In this document: positions 1 to 9,339 of the stretch, piece after piece | How the letters are laid out: every line of letters starts with the position of its first letter | Position numbering within the stretch: position 1 is the first letter of the stretch | Source of the DNA: JBKBII01 sp046299415 | Lineage (GTDB): Bacteria; Pseudomonadota; Gammaproteobacteria; Ectothiorhodospirales; Ectothiorhodospiraceae | Direction of reading: 5' to 3' | DNA length: 64,000 bases | Assembly (NCBI GenBank): GCA_046299415.1 | Contig: JBKBII010000009.1 | Location: forward strand, 1-64,000 | Made by a program: the position numbers and the translations under genes | The notes under the pieces: generated by a model | What the model was told of the DNA's origin: nothing | Seen by the model: the letters and a program-made list of their open reading frames with translations, nothing else | Database searches by the model: none

Positions 1-80
1 AGCAGAAACGGGGACGAGCAGAAACGGGGACGAGCAGAAACGGGGACGAGCAGAAACGGGGACGAGCAGAAACGGGGGTT
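1..80. repeat. 16-bp tandem repeat array at left edge
   Basis: Five head-to-tail copies of AGCAGAAACGGGGACG occupy positions 1-80. The first four are identical and the last diverges in its final three bases. The window opens at the first base of a unit, so the array probably continues to the left. No ORF of useful size covers it. The unit resembles the short GGGGAC/AAACGG repeats found near REP-type elements in some gammaproteobacteria, but that link is only a suggestion. Confidence 0.95.
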
Positions 81-840
81 ACCCCGTATTGTGGCGTTGG
101 GCCGACGCGCGCCGGGTTCGCGGTCTCGTGCTGCGTCGGCGGCTGACCTTCGAGCTTTGGCGATGCCCATGGGCATGCCCCGCCATACGCTGATATTGTC
201 GAGATGCCCTGACGAGATGCCCTGACGAGATGCCCTGACGAGATGCGCTGTCGCGAGATGCGATTGAGAGAACGCCGGGCGAGACGAGGTCGCATCGCTG
301 GCGTTTGTTTGGCGCGTGCAGTTGAGAAGCAGTGGCCGCCTGAAGGATAAGTTGATCACGGGTTTAGCGACACGCAGCGCGGTTTTGTCGGATTTGGCAT
401 CCGCCCGATCCGGGCCGAAAGCTGGGCGATGATCGTACCGGGGAGAACGATGTCAAAGCGGGGCGGTCGCTCAAGCCCGCGCAATCATGCGCAGTCGTGA
501 CGTAGGGCTAGCATCAAGGCTTGAATGAGGTTTGGATCTGCGAGATCAGGCTGTTCGATCATTGTGTTCGTGTCAGTTCTTGATCGGCGGGCGGTTTGGC
601 GCTGCTGTCGCGATTGCTAGAGTGCCGTATGCATGCGGTGCGCCGTGATCATCGCACACGCCGGGTTCGCGTCCGGACGTGATCCGAAGCGTCTGTCGAG
701 TGCGTGGCGCCACCGTATGGTCATTATGGTCGAATCAACGCGCTGCGGGTGGTTTCGCAATGTGATGCGATACGTTGTGGCGAACCTCAATGCTGGTCTC
801 TGAAACGCACGGTCATCGATTGAAGCGAGGGGTTAATTTT
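81..840. other. Gene-free left end
   Basis: No reading frame with coding character was found on either strand, apart from the 13-bp tandem repeat at 201-252. The HIT gene starts at its right end. No tRNA T-loop or terminator with a T-run was recognised. Confidence 0.6.
201..252. repeat. 13-bp tandem repeat
   Basis: Three exact copies of GAGATGCCCTGAC at 201-213, 214-226 and 227-239 are followed by a degenerate fourth copy (GAGATGCGCTGTC, 240-252). The array lies in the gene-free left end and is unrelated in sequence to the 16-bp array at 1-80. Thirteen is not a multiple of three, so a coding repeat is unlikely. Confidence 0.9.
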
Positions 841-1191
841 ATGACTGAACCTGAATGTCTTTTTTGCCGGATTGGTGCCGGGACGATCCCCGCCGATAAG
901 CTCTTTGAATCGGAGCGGGTTCTGGCTTTTAGGGATATTCATCCGCAGGCGCCTTTTCATGCCTTGGTCATTCCGAAGATTCATATCGAAAGCTTGAATT
1001 TTGTCGAGGTTGATCATGCTGAGATCGTCGCGGAAATGATGCAGGTGCCGAAAAAACTGGCCGCTGAATTCGGCTTTTCGGAGGCCGGTTACCGTACTGT
1101 TTTCAACTGCAATCGCGATGGCGGCCAAACGGTCTATCATCTCCACATGCACGTTTTGGCGGGTCGGTCACTGAGCTGGCCACCGGGTTGA
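841..1191 (+). CDS. hinT: HIT-family nucleotide hydrolase (HinT-like)
   Basis: This 116-residue protein has the full layout of a bacterial HIT protein. The N-terminal CLFCRIGAGTIPADKL is followed by ALVIPKIHIESL and then the histidine triad HLHMHVLAGR near residues 100-109. HinT-type enzymes hydrolyse purine nucleoside phosphoramidates and related AMP conjugates using the central triad histidine. The frame is open upstream to 775, but ATG 841 gives the standard family N-terminus and has GAGG about 12 bases upstream. The length is normal for the family. It stands alone: the next gene, also on the plus strand, begins 170 bases later. The family call is firm; the substrate is inferred. Confidence 0.93.
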   Translation: MTEPECLFCRIGAGTIPADKLFESERVLAFRDIHPQAPFHALVIPKIHIESLNFVEVDHAEIVAEMMQVPKKLAAEFGFSEAGYRTVFNCNRDGGQTVYHLHMHVLAGRSLSWPPG

Positions 1192-1363
1192 TCGTGGTGG
1201 GTTCGTCTTGTCGAGATTGTGTGAGTGTTGATGTTGTCGGAAGGGCGCGGACCGCACTCGGGATTTTTTTGGGCCCTGGGACATCAGGGTGATTGACGCA
1301 TGTCAGTAGGATCCAGCGGCTTAATCGCCCGGGCCACGAATTGGGAACCGTACGGGGGTCGTG

Positions 1364-2314
1364 ATGCGACCGTACCCACAAGCAAAGATCGAAACGGAGC
1401 GTCCGGCGATGAGAGCCTGTCGGCGGGCGTTGGAGGCGCTGTTCAATGGGCGCTCTGACCAAGACAGGCCGACGCCGGTGACCGGTGCCAGAATCGGAGC
1501 GTCGGCCCTGACCGGGGCATTGATGATGACGCTGCTGATGGCGTCAACTACCGTAACGGTGAACGCTTCTGAGGCGGATTCAGTTGCAGCCTCCGAGGCC
1601 GCTGTAGAGGCGTCCACTTTTGCCGAGGCGACTGTGCAATGGCCCTCCGCGATGCCCGGCTCTTACCCCTCAACTCGCGCTCTGGTGGGCGCCCAGACCG
1701 CACCTTCCGCTGGGCTTGGCGGCTCGAATCTATCGCTTCGCGGGACTCGGCATTCTGTCGCTGAGCCTGCAGTCTCCCGATTTGCGCTGGAGTTCGGCGC
1801 GGATGCGATGACCCGTTCCGCGGGGAGTGCGGCGGTTTTCGAAGGCGATGAGACGACCTGGCAGTCGCTCGAGGGGCGGCTTGATTTCCGGCCATCGAGT
1901 TTTTCTTCGACGACGGGGCCGGTCTATGGTCTGGGGTGGGGCGCGCGGTTGTCGCTGTATGAGGCGCGCGAGCGGTCCGCGATGGCGACCGAGTCACGTC
2001 GGCAGGGTTCGACCCTGAGCTTGGGGCCGTCGTTTGAATCAGGACGGCTGCGATCTGATCTTAGCGTCGGCTTTCGTCAGGAGTGGTCATCCGAGACTCG
2101 GGACGTTCTCGCGCCGTTTGGGGGGCGTCTGGCCCGGTTCGGGTCGGCAGGCTTTATCGATCTAGAGGGGCGCTATGCGCTCCGTGACGGTCGCGAGCTT
2201 CGCCTTGGCGTTTTTTATGATGCGCCCGAGTGGATCGCGCCGGGCGGTGAGGACTCCTCCGAGACGACATCCAGCGAGGCCCGCTATGGCCTTCGAATGG
2301 GCGTGTCGTTTTGA
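1364..2314 (+). CDS. Predicted outer-membrane beta-barrel-like protein
   Basis: I do not recognise the family of this 316-residue protein. A hydrophobic stretch near residues 47-65 (ASALTGALMMTLLMAS) ends in an Ala/Ser-rich segment that looks like a signal peptide, although its n-region is unusually long. A start at Met 1409 would shorten it. The second half alternates polar and non-polar residues with many Gly and aromatic residues, and the chain ends GLRMGVSF. A terminal Phe is the usual outer-membrane barrel signature. ATG 1364 is preceded by GGGGGT. Export is moderately supported; the barrel assignment rests on pattern only. Confidence 0.6.
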   Translation: MRPYPQAKIETERPAMRACRRALEALFNGRSDQDRPTPVTGARIGASALTGALMMTLLMASTTVTVNASEADSVAASEAAVEASTFAEATVQWPSAMPGSYPSTRALVGAQTAPSAGLGGSNLSLRGTRHSVAEPAVSRFALEFGADAMTRSAGSAAVFEGDETTWQSLEGRLDFRPSSFSSTTGPVYGLGWGARLSLYEARERSAMATESRRQGSTLSLGPSFESGRLRSDLSVGFRQEWSSETRDVLAPFGGRLARFGSAGFIDLEGRYALRDGRELRLGVFYDAPEWIAPGGEDSSETTSSEARYGLRMGVSF

Positions 2315-2913
2315 GTTGCGCCAAACCGTGGCTGCTTCGATTGGGACGTTGCGGGATGCGGTCTGAACGAGCGCGTCGGACGTTTATCGGCCGCACCGAG
2401 TCGTGGATCGGGTGACATCGCTCGGTGGGTTCGAATGTAACGACGGGATCGAGTGGAAGAAGGCGGTGCGGGTTGAGACCGAGCGGCTCCGCTTTTTGAC
2501 GCAGTGGAATGTAAAACCTGCGTGTTTGAAGACTCAACGCGTTTTGAGGCACAACGTATTTTTTGACCTAACGTTTTTCCACGAACGAAGGCAGCGGGCT
2601 TTGACTATGTTGGGCTTTGTTCATGTCTGCTGGCGTCCTTCGACTCAATGCGACACACCTGACCCGTGACCCGACTTGTTGGCGAGGACTTCGAGCCATC
2701 GTGGTTCGTTGCATTGTGCCGCCGGCTGTTCTGGCCGATGTCGGTTCGGTTTGTCGCGTCTGCGTGCCTCGTGAGCACGTACGAATACGTAGATGGGCTC
2801 GCAGATGACGAGTCTTAGGTCTTTGAACGAGCAAGAGCCGTGGGGCTTGCAGGTGGTTGTGCAAGATGCCGCGGCTCCGTTAGTTGGCTGCAGGCTTTAG
2901 GGCGCAGCTGCCG
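2315..2913. other. Intergenic region, nothing recognised
   Basis: About 600 bases separate the convergent outer-membrane-like gene (plus) and SulP gene (minus). Small frames of 60-130 codons exist on both strands but lack motifs, plausible starts or family resemblance. No T-run terminator with a clear stem was seen. Confidence 0.5.
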
Positions 2914-4989
2914 TCAGGCCGAACGAGGTGCGGACTGTCCCGGTTCGGCAGCACCGGGTGTGTTGGCGTCGTCCGATTCACGGGCCTGCTCGTCTAGGTG
3001 TTCTTTGAGCCATCGGACGCCCTCGTACTTGCTTGAAAAGAAGCGATCTTCGCCGAGCTCATCGATCAAGCCCGCTGCCGCGAAGGCTTGCTTCACGGGT
3101 CGTTTTAGACCGCTGAAGTAGAGCTTGACGCCTGCACGCTCGAGGTCTTCGTTCATCTGCCGCACCTTGTCAGCGCCCGTGGCGTCGAGCCGGTTGATGC
3201 TGTCGCCCAATACGAGCAGCGCTTCGGCCTGCGGGAACTGCGCCACGGCGTCGAGCAAGGCTTCTTCGAAGTGGGCTGCATTCATGAACACAAGGGATGC
3301 GTCGAAGCGAAGGACGATAAAGCGTCGAGAAATCGGCTCAAGTCCGTGGCTGATGCCGGCGAGGACGCCGTCTTTGCTCATACCTTGAATTTCGGAACGA
3401 GGTTTGACAGTGCCGATCAAGAACAACAGCACGGCAAGCAGGACGCCGGCAATGACGCCGCCGGCGAGATTGGGTGCGAGGTAGAGCGTGGCGAAGAATG
3501 TCAGGAAGCCGGCGATGGCATCGGCCTTGCGGACTTTCCACGCGTCGAACAGGGTCTTGAAATTGAGCAGTCCAAATACCGCGCTCATGACGATGGCCGC
3601 CAGCACCGCCTGTGGCAGGTGGTAGAGGTAGGGCGTGAGCAGCAGCATGACGACCACGACGATCGCCGCGCTCACGATACTGAAGAAGCCAGTCATGGCC
3701 CCGGTTCGGAAGGCGATCGCCGAGCGCGAGAAAGATCCGCTGACGGTGTACGACTGCAGAAACGAGCCGACGATGTTAGCCAAACCCTGACCAATCAGTT
3801 CTTGATTGCCGTCGACCTTCTCACGCGTGCGCGCGGCGAGGGCGCGCGAGATCGAAGTGGCTTCCATGAAGCCGATCAAAGCCATGACTGCCGCGGCCGG
3901 GAACAGCGCAATCATTAGATCGAGGTCGAAGCGAGGCGCCCGAATCGCCGGTAGGCCCTGTGGAATCTGACCGACGACCGCGCCACCCGCCGACAGGCGA
4001 ACGGTCTCGCCTTGAATCGCCATGGGTCGCCAGACCGTCTGCCCATTTTCAGCCGGACGGAACGTTTCACCGTCAACCGTGGCGAGTTTCAGGCTGTGAA
4101 TGGTGTAGCGCAGCTCGCGCAGTTCGCGGGCGAGAATTTCTTGCTCGCGCAGCAACTCGGTGCGGCGGGCGACTTCCTCGGGTGTCGCGAGAGGACCGGA
4201 TGGCAGGGCGCTGAGCTCGTTGTCGATGCCCTTCTGCCGGGCTTGATCATTGCGCCACTCGGAGAGCAGTACGCGGGCCTCGAGATCGTCGATTTGCGCC
4301 AGCGAGACGTTGGTTTGGCGTTCGAACCCGACCAGGGCTGACGCAGCGGTGCCGATGATGACAGCGAGCAGGACCCAGGGCGCGCTCTTCGACAGCCTTG
4401 GTCCGTACATCAACAGCGCCAGCGTTGCGAGACCAAAAATAACGGTTAACCAATGCGCTTGAGTGAATTGTTCGGCGACGCGCCAGAGATCCAGCAGAAA
4501 GCTGTCCGAGGTGGTGCGTGGGACGCCAATGAAGGTGTTGATCAGCGAGAGTCCGATGATCAGCGCGGCAGCGTTGGTAAAGCCGACGATGACCGGTTGC
4601 GAGACGAAGTTCATGACCACGTTCATGCGGAAAAGGCCGAGCGCAAGACGCAGGGCACCGACCATGAATGCAAGCAGGATAGAGATTTCGACGAAGCGCT
4701 CACTGCCGAGTGCGGCGAACGGTGCAACCGATGCGGCAGACAAGAGGGACAGCATGGCGACCGGGCCGGTATGCAAAAAGCGCGACGATCCCCACATGGC
4801 TGCAACGGCGACGGGAATGGTGGCGGCGTAGAGGCCGTATACCACTGGGAGCCCCGCGAGTGCGGCGTAGGCCATGGATTGCGGCACAAGAACCATTGCA
4901 ACGGCAACGCCCGCGATCGTGTCGCGGGTGAGTTGCTGCTTGGACATCGGGAACCACGCGATGAAAGGCAGCCAGCGTGACCAGGGCAT
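2914..4989 (-). CDS. SulP-family inorganic anion transporter with STAS domain
   Basis: This 691-residue membrane protein matches the SulP family, which carries sulfate, bicarbonate or other anions across the inner membrane. The N-terminus contains the family signature around AMVLVPQSMAYAALAGLPVV and GLYAATIPVAVAAMWGSSR, followed by many hydrophobic helices. The C-terminal 130 residues form a STAS domain (VLRFDASLVFMNAAHFEEAL, then LLVLGDSINRLDATGAD). A charged segment near residues 220-340, with LREQEILARELRELR, interrupts the membrane region and is larger than usual. The start is supported by AGGAG eight bases upstream. The gene stands alone. Sulfate is a reasonable substrate guess given cysM and a CysB-type regulator in the window, but bicarbonate cannot be excluded. 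Confidence 0.93.
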   Translation of the reverse strand: MPWSRWLPFIAWFPMSKQQLTRDTIAGVAVAMVLVPQSMAYAALAGLPVVYGLYAATIPVAVAAMWGSSRFLHTGPVAMLSLLSAASVAPFAALGSERFVEISILLAFMVGALRLALGLFRMNVVMNFVSQPVIVGFTNAAALIIGLSLINTFIGVPRTTSDSFLLDLWRVAEQFTQAHWLTVIFGLATLALLMYGPRLSKSAPWVLLAVIIGTAASALVGFERQTNVSLAQIDDLEARVLLSEWRNDQARQKGIDNELSALPSGPLATPEEVARRTELLREQEILARELRELRYTIHSLKLATVDGETFRPAENGQTVWRPMAIQGETVRLSAGGAVVGQIPQGLPAIRAPRFDLDLMIALFPAAAVMALIGFMEATSISRALAARTREKVDGNQELIGQGLANIVGSFLQSYTVSGSFSRSAIAFRTGAMTGFFSIVSAAIVVVVMLLLTPYLYHLPQAVLAAIVMSAVFGLLNFKTLFDAWKVRKADAIAGFLTFFATLYLAPNLAGGVIAGVLLAVLLFLIGTVKPRSEIQGMSKDGVLAGISHGLEPISRRFIVLRFDASLVFMNAAHFEEALLDAVAQFPQAEALLVLGDSINRLDATGADKVRQMNEDLERAGVKLYFSGLKRPVKQAFAAAGLIDELGEDRFFSSKYEGVRWLKEHLDEQARESDDANTPGAAEPGQSAPRSA

Positions 4990-6227
4990 TGTGTTTCTCC
5001 TAGACGTCGGTGTGATGGACGAATTATTTTGGAATGAGCTTATGCCTTTTAAGAATAAGCTCGCGCGTATTGAGTGCGCAAGACACCGCTGAAAGTTTTT
5101 CAGGAGGGGAGTGCGTAGGCCGTGGGGGCAGCGCTGTAATGAACGTTGCGCGGTTGCGCATTTGAGAACTGCGTCGTTGACAGTGAGCGTCAGTGCCGGA
5201 TCAGTAGGTCTGACCTTTGCGCTCGGGCCAAAACGCCCGGGCTAAAAAGCCTGCGTCGATAGGTGCGAGGCAATAGGTACGGGGGAATCGGCCTACCTGG
5301 CTTGATCAAGGAAGGCGTTCGCCGATGTCGGCACTCGGCGAAGAGTTCAGTCGTGGCGTGAACGCGAGCGAATGAACAACCAGCGTCGTCCCGGCCCGGG
5401 ATGGATCGGAACGCGTTTGCGGCGTGAGTCAGCGGTGTCGTGCCATGCGCTGGGTGCGGACCCGAACTTGGATCGCGCGGGAGGGCGTGGCGTGGTGTGA
5501 TGAGGAATTCCTGGCCGGAGCCCGTGGAGCCAAGGGCCTGTCGGTTTGGGGGATGAGCCCTTCAGGCGCGTGCGAGGCGAGTTGGGTCAGCGGGCCACCC
5601 AAAAACCGCCCAAGACGGCGATAGGTATCGATGGATCGGGGCGGGGCGATCGAGGCGTCTATGTCCCATGAATGTTCGAGCTGCGCCAGCGTTCCGGTAG
5701 CCGCCTGGGGTCACTCTAGAGCCGGAACGGAGTCGTCCTTTGTTGGCCGGACGTGACAACGAAGCGGATCAGAAGCGGTGGGGCTGAGTCAGCGCCGATC
5801 TGTGGCAGTCGAGCGACATGCGGGTCGATCTGGACGCTGAATGGGTGTGTTGAGTCGCGTGATTGAGTCCTGCGTCGTGCAGCCCGGCTGTCGATGGCGC
5901 GTGGGTACGAGGCAGGGGTCGTCGTTTTTTAGCGCCTGTTGAGCGGATCGATCGAGCGCGGATCAATCGGCACAGACGGCGAGTTTTTGCGCCCCGGCGC
6001 CCGGTGCTGCCTGACGCTCGGCTTCTGCAGCGGATGCGGTGGTGGGGCCGTCGCGTTTCGACTCTGTTTGATCGGCTTCCGAGGCGCTGTCATTGGCCGC
6101 CGCTCGATAACGATGTTTCGACGCTTCTGTCGTGTGTGGCTGACATTCGCCGTTGGCACGGCCGGCTGTTGCAAAGTCGGGTTGTCGACGTTTTTTTGTT
6201 GCGCCGAGAATGCCGCCGGTTGGCGGG
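4990..6227. other. Long intergenic region upstream of SulP gene
   Basis: About 1.2 kb without a supported gene lies between the SulP start and the rsgA stop, both on the minus strand. It holds the inverted repeat at 5036-5062 and a small hairpin (CTGAAA/TTTCAG) near 5092-5106. Frames of 60-200 codons near 5.9-6.5 kb are antisense or offset shadows of the rsgA 3' end. Confidence 0.5.
5036..5062. promoter_or_regulatory. 8-bp inverted repeat upstream of SulP gene
   Basis: GAGCTTAT at 5036-5043 and its exact reverse complement ATAAGCTC at 5055-5062 flank an 11-base AT-rich spacer, 46-73 bases upstream of the SulP start codon. Read on the minus strand it includes TTATTC, and 17 bases before that is TTGCGC, a weak sigma-70-like pair. 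Position and symmetry fit an operator. CysB-type regulators use AT-rich sites of this general kind, but the link is inference. Confidence 0.4.
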
Positions 6228-7490
6228 CTATCGCGATCGGGTTTTGGCGAGCGAGTCGGCCAGCGACTCGACCAATTGGCGCCAGACTGCAAATCGCGAT
6301 GGCGAAAGCGTTTTGCCGACGGCGTCGCGTACGGCGCATCCAGGTTCGGCCGCATGGCGGCAGTCTCGGAATCGACAATCGGCCGCAAGCCGGGTGAGCT
6401 CGGGAAATCCGCGTTCGAGGAAATCGGTGTCGTCGACGACGGGCGTGAAATCACGTACGCCAGGCGCATCGATCCAGATGGCTTGATTCTGCAGAACATG
6501 GAGACGGGCCGTGGTCGTGGTGTGTTGGCCTTCGCCGGAGTGTCCAAGATCATTGACCCGGAGATCGTCTCGCGAGGCTTCGTCGGCTGAGTCAAGGCCT
6601 GGAATCAGGGCACGCAGCAGTGAGGTTTTGCCGACGCCTGAGCCGCCGAGCATCAGATTGGTTGCGTTTTTGGCGAGATCGCGCACCTGATCGAGGCCGA
6701 GTTCGAGCTTGGTCGAGACGGGCACGATGGGGACGTCGAGTCCGAGTGTCGCCGCAGTGATTCGTTTGCGCAGTTGGGCGGGCATCAGGGTCCTGAGGCT
6801 TGCCTGTTGCGCGCGCTCCGTATCGGCATTCGAGCGGCCGCGAAAGTTCGTCGCTGTGATGAGCTCTCGCGTGAGAGTCTCGGCGAGTTCGTTCTGGCTC
6901 GGAGATCGCGCGGCGGGAAAGGTGCTGCGTTGCTCGCGCAGGGCCGCGATTTTCGCAGGGTCAGCCAGATCGATCTTATTCCAGACGATGATTGGCGTTG
7001 CGCCGAGAGCGTAGATCGCGGCAAGCATGCGCTCGAGCATGTATTGGGCCGGTAGCGGGCTATGTGTGGTCACGAGCCAGATGCGATCGACGTTGGCGGC
7101 GATGGTCTTGATGCGGCCGAAGCCGTCGATTCGGCGGACTTCGTTGCGGCGAGGTAGGCGTCGTTCGACAACCCAGTCGCTGCCCTGCCGAGAGAGCTGT
7201 ATGCGATCTCCGGTGGCGATCGTGTCGCGGGAACGTCGTGTCTTTGCGGTGTGGACGAGGCAGTGCGCGTCAGGTGACGTTGCCGTCGTGGCGAGCCACT
7301 CGATGCGTGCGCCGAAGCGAGCGCGGACGACGCCTGATATGGGTTGCGCTGGCAGCGCGGCCGGCGCGCCATCGTCATCGTGTGGATGGCGCTCAGTGTC
7401 CGGGACGAGCGCCGCCCTGTCTGTTTTGGGCGCTGGGGTCGCGGTGTCGTGACGATGATCGCCTGGGGTGTTTTTTGGCGCGTCGGACAT
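6228..7490 (-). CDS. rsgA: Ribosome small-subunit-dependent GTPase RsgA
   Basis: RsgA is a circularly permuted GTPase that helps mature the 30S subunit. The order of motifs shows the permutation: G4 (VWNKIDLAD), G5 region (VPVSTKLELGLDQV), then the P-loop GGSGVGKTSLL and G3 (DAPGVRDF). An OB-fold precedes them (ISGVVRARFGARIEW). A Cys/His cluster near the C-terminus (DCRFRDCRHAAEPGC) forms the zinc site. The start is uncertain. The frame is open to 7823, with ATGs at 7676 and 7490. I chose 7490 because it leaves about 50 residues before the OB-fold; upstream sequence is low-complexity Arg/Ser/Pro. Proximity to orn is conserved in gammaproteobacteria. Confidence 0.93.
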   Translation of the reverse strand: MSDAPKNTPGDHRHDTATPAPKTDRAALVPDTERHPHDDDGAPAALPAQPISGVVRARFGARIEWLATTATSPDAHCLVHTAKTRRSRDTIATGDRIQLSRQGSDWVVERRLPRRNEVRRIDGFGRIKTIAANVDRIWLVTTHSPLPAQYMLERMLAAIYALGATPIIVWNKIDLADPAKIAALREQRSTFPAARSPSQNELAETLTRELITATNFRGRSNADTERAQQASLRTLMPAQLRKRITAATLGLDVPIVPVSTKLELGLDQVRDLAKNATNLMLGGSGVGKTSLLRALIPGLDSADEASRDDLRVNDLGHSGEGQHTTTTARLHVLQNQAIWIDAPGVRDFTPVVDDTDFLERGFPELTRLAADCRFRDCRHAAEPGCAVRDAVGKTLSPSRFAVWRQLVESLADSLAKTRSR

Positions 7491-7908
7491 GGGACGACTT
7501 CGTGTCGGGAGTCGTTGTTGGTGTGTGCTCTGTTTGGGGGTGTTTTTTGAGGGTTGTCGCGGCGACGATCGCGCCGAGGACGGTTCAGCGGAAGACTGTC
7601 GGCTCGTGTGTGAGGTTGAATGAGCACCCGATTCGTCTCGGGAAGGGCGTGAGCCACGGATCCGGCGGGGCGTCATGATGCGAATCGGCCGGGACGATGC
7701 CGCGCGTGGTTTGAGTGAGATAAGGAGAGAGTCATGACCACGCACAGCTCCGTGGGAGGACGAGAGGGGCGGCGGCTGCGCGCACGAGCCTCTCGACCTG
7801 GCTGACGCGGATCCACTGGGCAACGAAGATCATAGGCGCTTTGCCTGTGGAGAGTCTGTATCCGTGAATCGTTTTCGGGGTTGACCTGAACAAGCGATAA
7901 CGTGTGGT

Positions 7909-8232
7909 TCAGTAGTCGTAGTGGGCGTCTTCCAGGTAACGCGCGACTTGTTCGACTTCGTCGGGGAACCAGCCGACGTCGAGGTTGACGTTGCAGGCGT
8001 CGACCATCGAAACGAGTGCGTTGAAATTGTTGACGCGACGGTCTTCGCGTTTGTAGACGGCGAATGGATCTGTGGCGCTACCGAAGCGGGAGACGTGGCA
8101 TTCGACGCAGTTGGCCGAATCGTGCAAGGCTTTGCCTGCACGGACGTCATCAGCTTTCGCAGTGGAGCCTAAAAAGAGGCCGGCGCAGGCAAGCGAAATG
8201 ACAGCGAGGCGTGGGCGATGAATTCGGTGCAT
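7909..8232 (-). CDS. Small monohaem cytochrome c-like protein
   Basis: This is a 107-residue protein with an N-terminal signal peptide (LAVISLACAGLFLGSTAKA) followed by one CVECH haem-binding motif in the first third of the mature chain, the position seen in class I c-type cytochromes. Near the C-terminus, DEVEQVARYLEDAHYDY resembles the terminal helix of such cytochromes, but I see no clear distal Met. ATG 8232 is preceded by GAGGAGAAC at good spacing; the longer frame to 8262 is less likely. It is a periplasmic electron carrier by inference. It sits between rsgA and orn, which are usually direct neighbours, so it may be an addition. The partner is unknown. Confidence 0.8.
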   Translation of the reverse strand: MHRIHRPRLAVISLACAGLFLGSTAKADDVRAGKALHDSANCVECHVSRFGSATDPFAVYKREDRRVNNFNALVSMVDACNVNLDVGWFPDEVEQVARYLEDAHYDY

Positions 8233-8423
8233 GGTTGTTCTCCTCGGTTGCTGGATGGCCAAGCGATTTGGCCGATGGCGGAGCGACTGCGTGGCGTTCC
8301 TGTTGTTCCAGACTCATTTGCAGTGGACTGTATTTCACCGAAAAGGTGTTTCGCTGGTGTCGATTGGTCGTTTTTTTGCCGCTCGACGCTTGAAATTCTA
8401 GGACGTTAGAGACGGATGGGCTT

Positions 8424-8990
8424 ATGGCTGCGCGCAGTGACCACTTGATTTGGATTGATCTCGAGATGACCGGGCTCGATACGCAGTCAGACTGGATCCT
8501 CGAGGTGGCGACGATCGTCACGGATAAGGATCTCAACGTGCTGGCTGAGGGGCCAGTGCTGGCGGTTCATCAATCGGATGAGGTGCTTGCTGCGATGGAT
8601 GATTGGAACCGGACAACTCATGGGAAGTCCGGCTTGATCGACCGTGTGAGGAAAAGTCCACTGGATGAAGTGGCCGTCGAGCAGGCCACGATCGCCTTCT
8701 TGAAAGAGTGGATCGGCCCTCGGCAATCGCCGATGTGCGGTAATTCGATTTGTCAGGATCGGCGCTTTCTGGCGCGTTGTATGCCGGATCTGGAGGCGTA
8801 CTTTCACTATCGCAATCTGGATGTCAGCACGATCAAGGAGCTGGCGAAGCGATGGTCTCCGGGGCTTTTGGGCGGCCTTAAAAAAGACGCGTCCCATCAG
8901 GCCTTGCAGGACATTCGCGATTCGATTGCAGAGTTGTCTTGGTATCGCGAGAAGTTTTTCGATCTGCCCGTGAAGAATTCTGCGTCGTGA
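8424..8990 (+). CDS. orn: Oligoribonuclease
   Basis: Oligoribonuclease degrades very short RNAs to mononucleotides and is usually essential in gammaproteobacteria. The 188-residue chain shows the DEDDh exonuclease pattern: LIWIDLEMTGLD (Asp and Glu of Exo I), NSICQDRRFLARCMPDLEAY (Exo II), and HQALQDIRDSIAEL (Exo III His and Asp). Length and N-terminus are standard. It is divergent from the small cytochrome gene, with about 190 bases between the two starts. Confidence 0.97.
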   Translation: MAARSDHLIWIDLEMTGLDTQSDWILEVATIVTDKDLNVLAEGPVLAVHQSDEVLAAMDDWNRTTHGKSGLIDRVRKSPLDEVAVEQATIAFLKEWIGPRQSPMCGNSICQDRRFLARCMPDLEAYFHYRNLDVSTIKELAKRWSPGLLGGLKKDASHQALQDIRDSIAELSWYREKFFDLPVKNSAS

Positions 8991-9339
8991 TTACGCCGAG
9001 GGCGCGTGAAGCTAGGTTGTGACGAGATTGTCGCTCGCGCTCAACGTTGCGGTCTGTGGTGTGGGTGACAGGCTGAACCGAGAAGCTGCGGCTGATCTCG
9101 GCCAGTCGAGAGGCTGATGCCGTGGCTCGAGTGCCTCTCGCCCTGCCGCCGCCAGTGGCGCGACGGTTGCCTGGTGGCGGACGTGGCTTTCTGGTGCAGA
9201 TTGATGACTGCGCTTGCTGTTTGAAGGCAACCCCTCCGCCGGTACCACGCTTTGGCGGCTTCACTCAGGCGCGGCCTGAGGCATGCAAGCCTGATGACGG
9301 GGTGCGTGACGGCCTGGAGGTCGAGGCGTGATGGCCCGC
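8991..9339. other. Convergent intergenic region with short hairpins
   Basis: This region separates the orn and nadB 3' ends. TCAGGC at 9265-9270 and GCCTGA at 9274-9279 form a tight hairpin with a GCG loop, and a further GCCTGA follows near 9289. No T-run follows, so a classical terminator cannot be claimed. No gene is seen. Confidence 0.4.

Noticed and set aside
1..80. CRISPR array at left edge
   Set aside because: The 16-bp units abut each other with no spacers.
2403..2669. 88-codon plus-strand frame and a tRNA-like GGTTCGAAT near 2430
   Set aside because: The frame has no motif; the flanking bases cannot form a five-pair T-stem.
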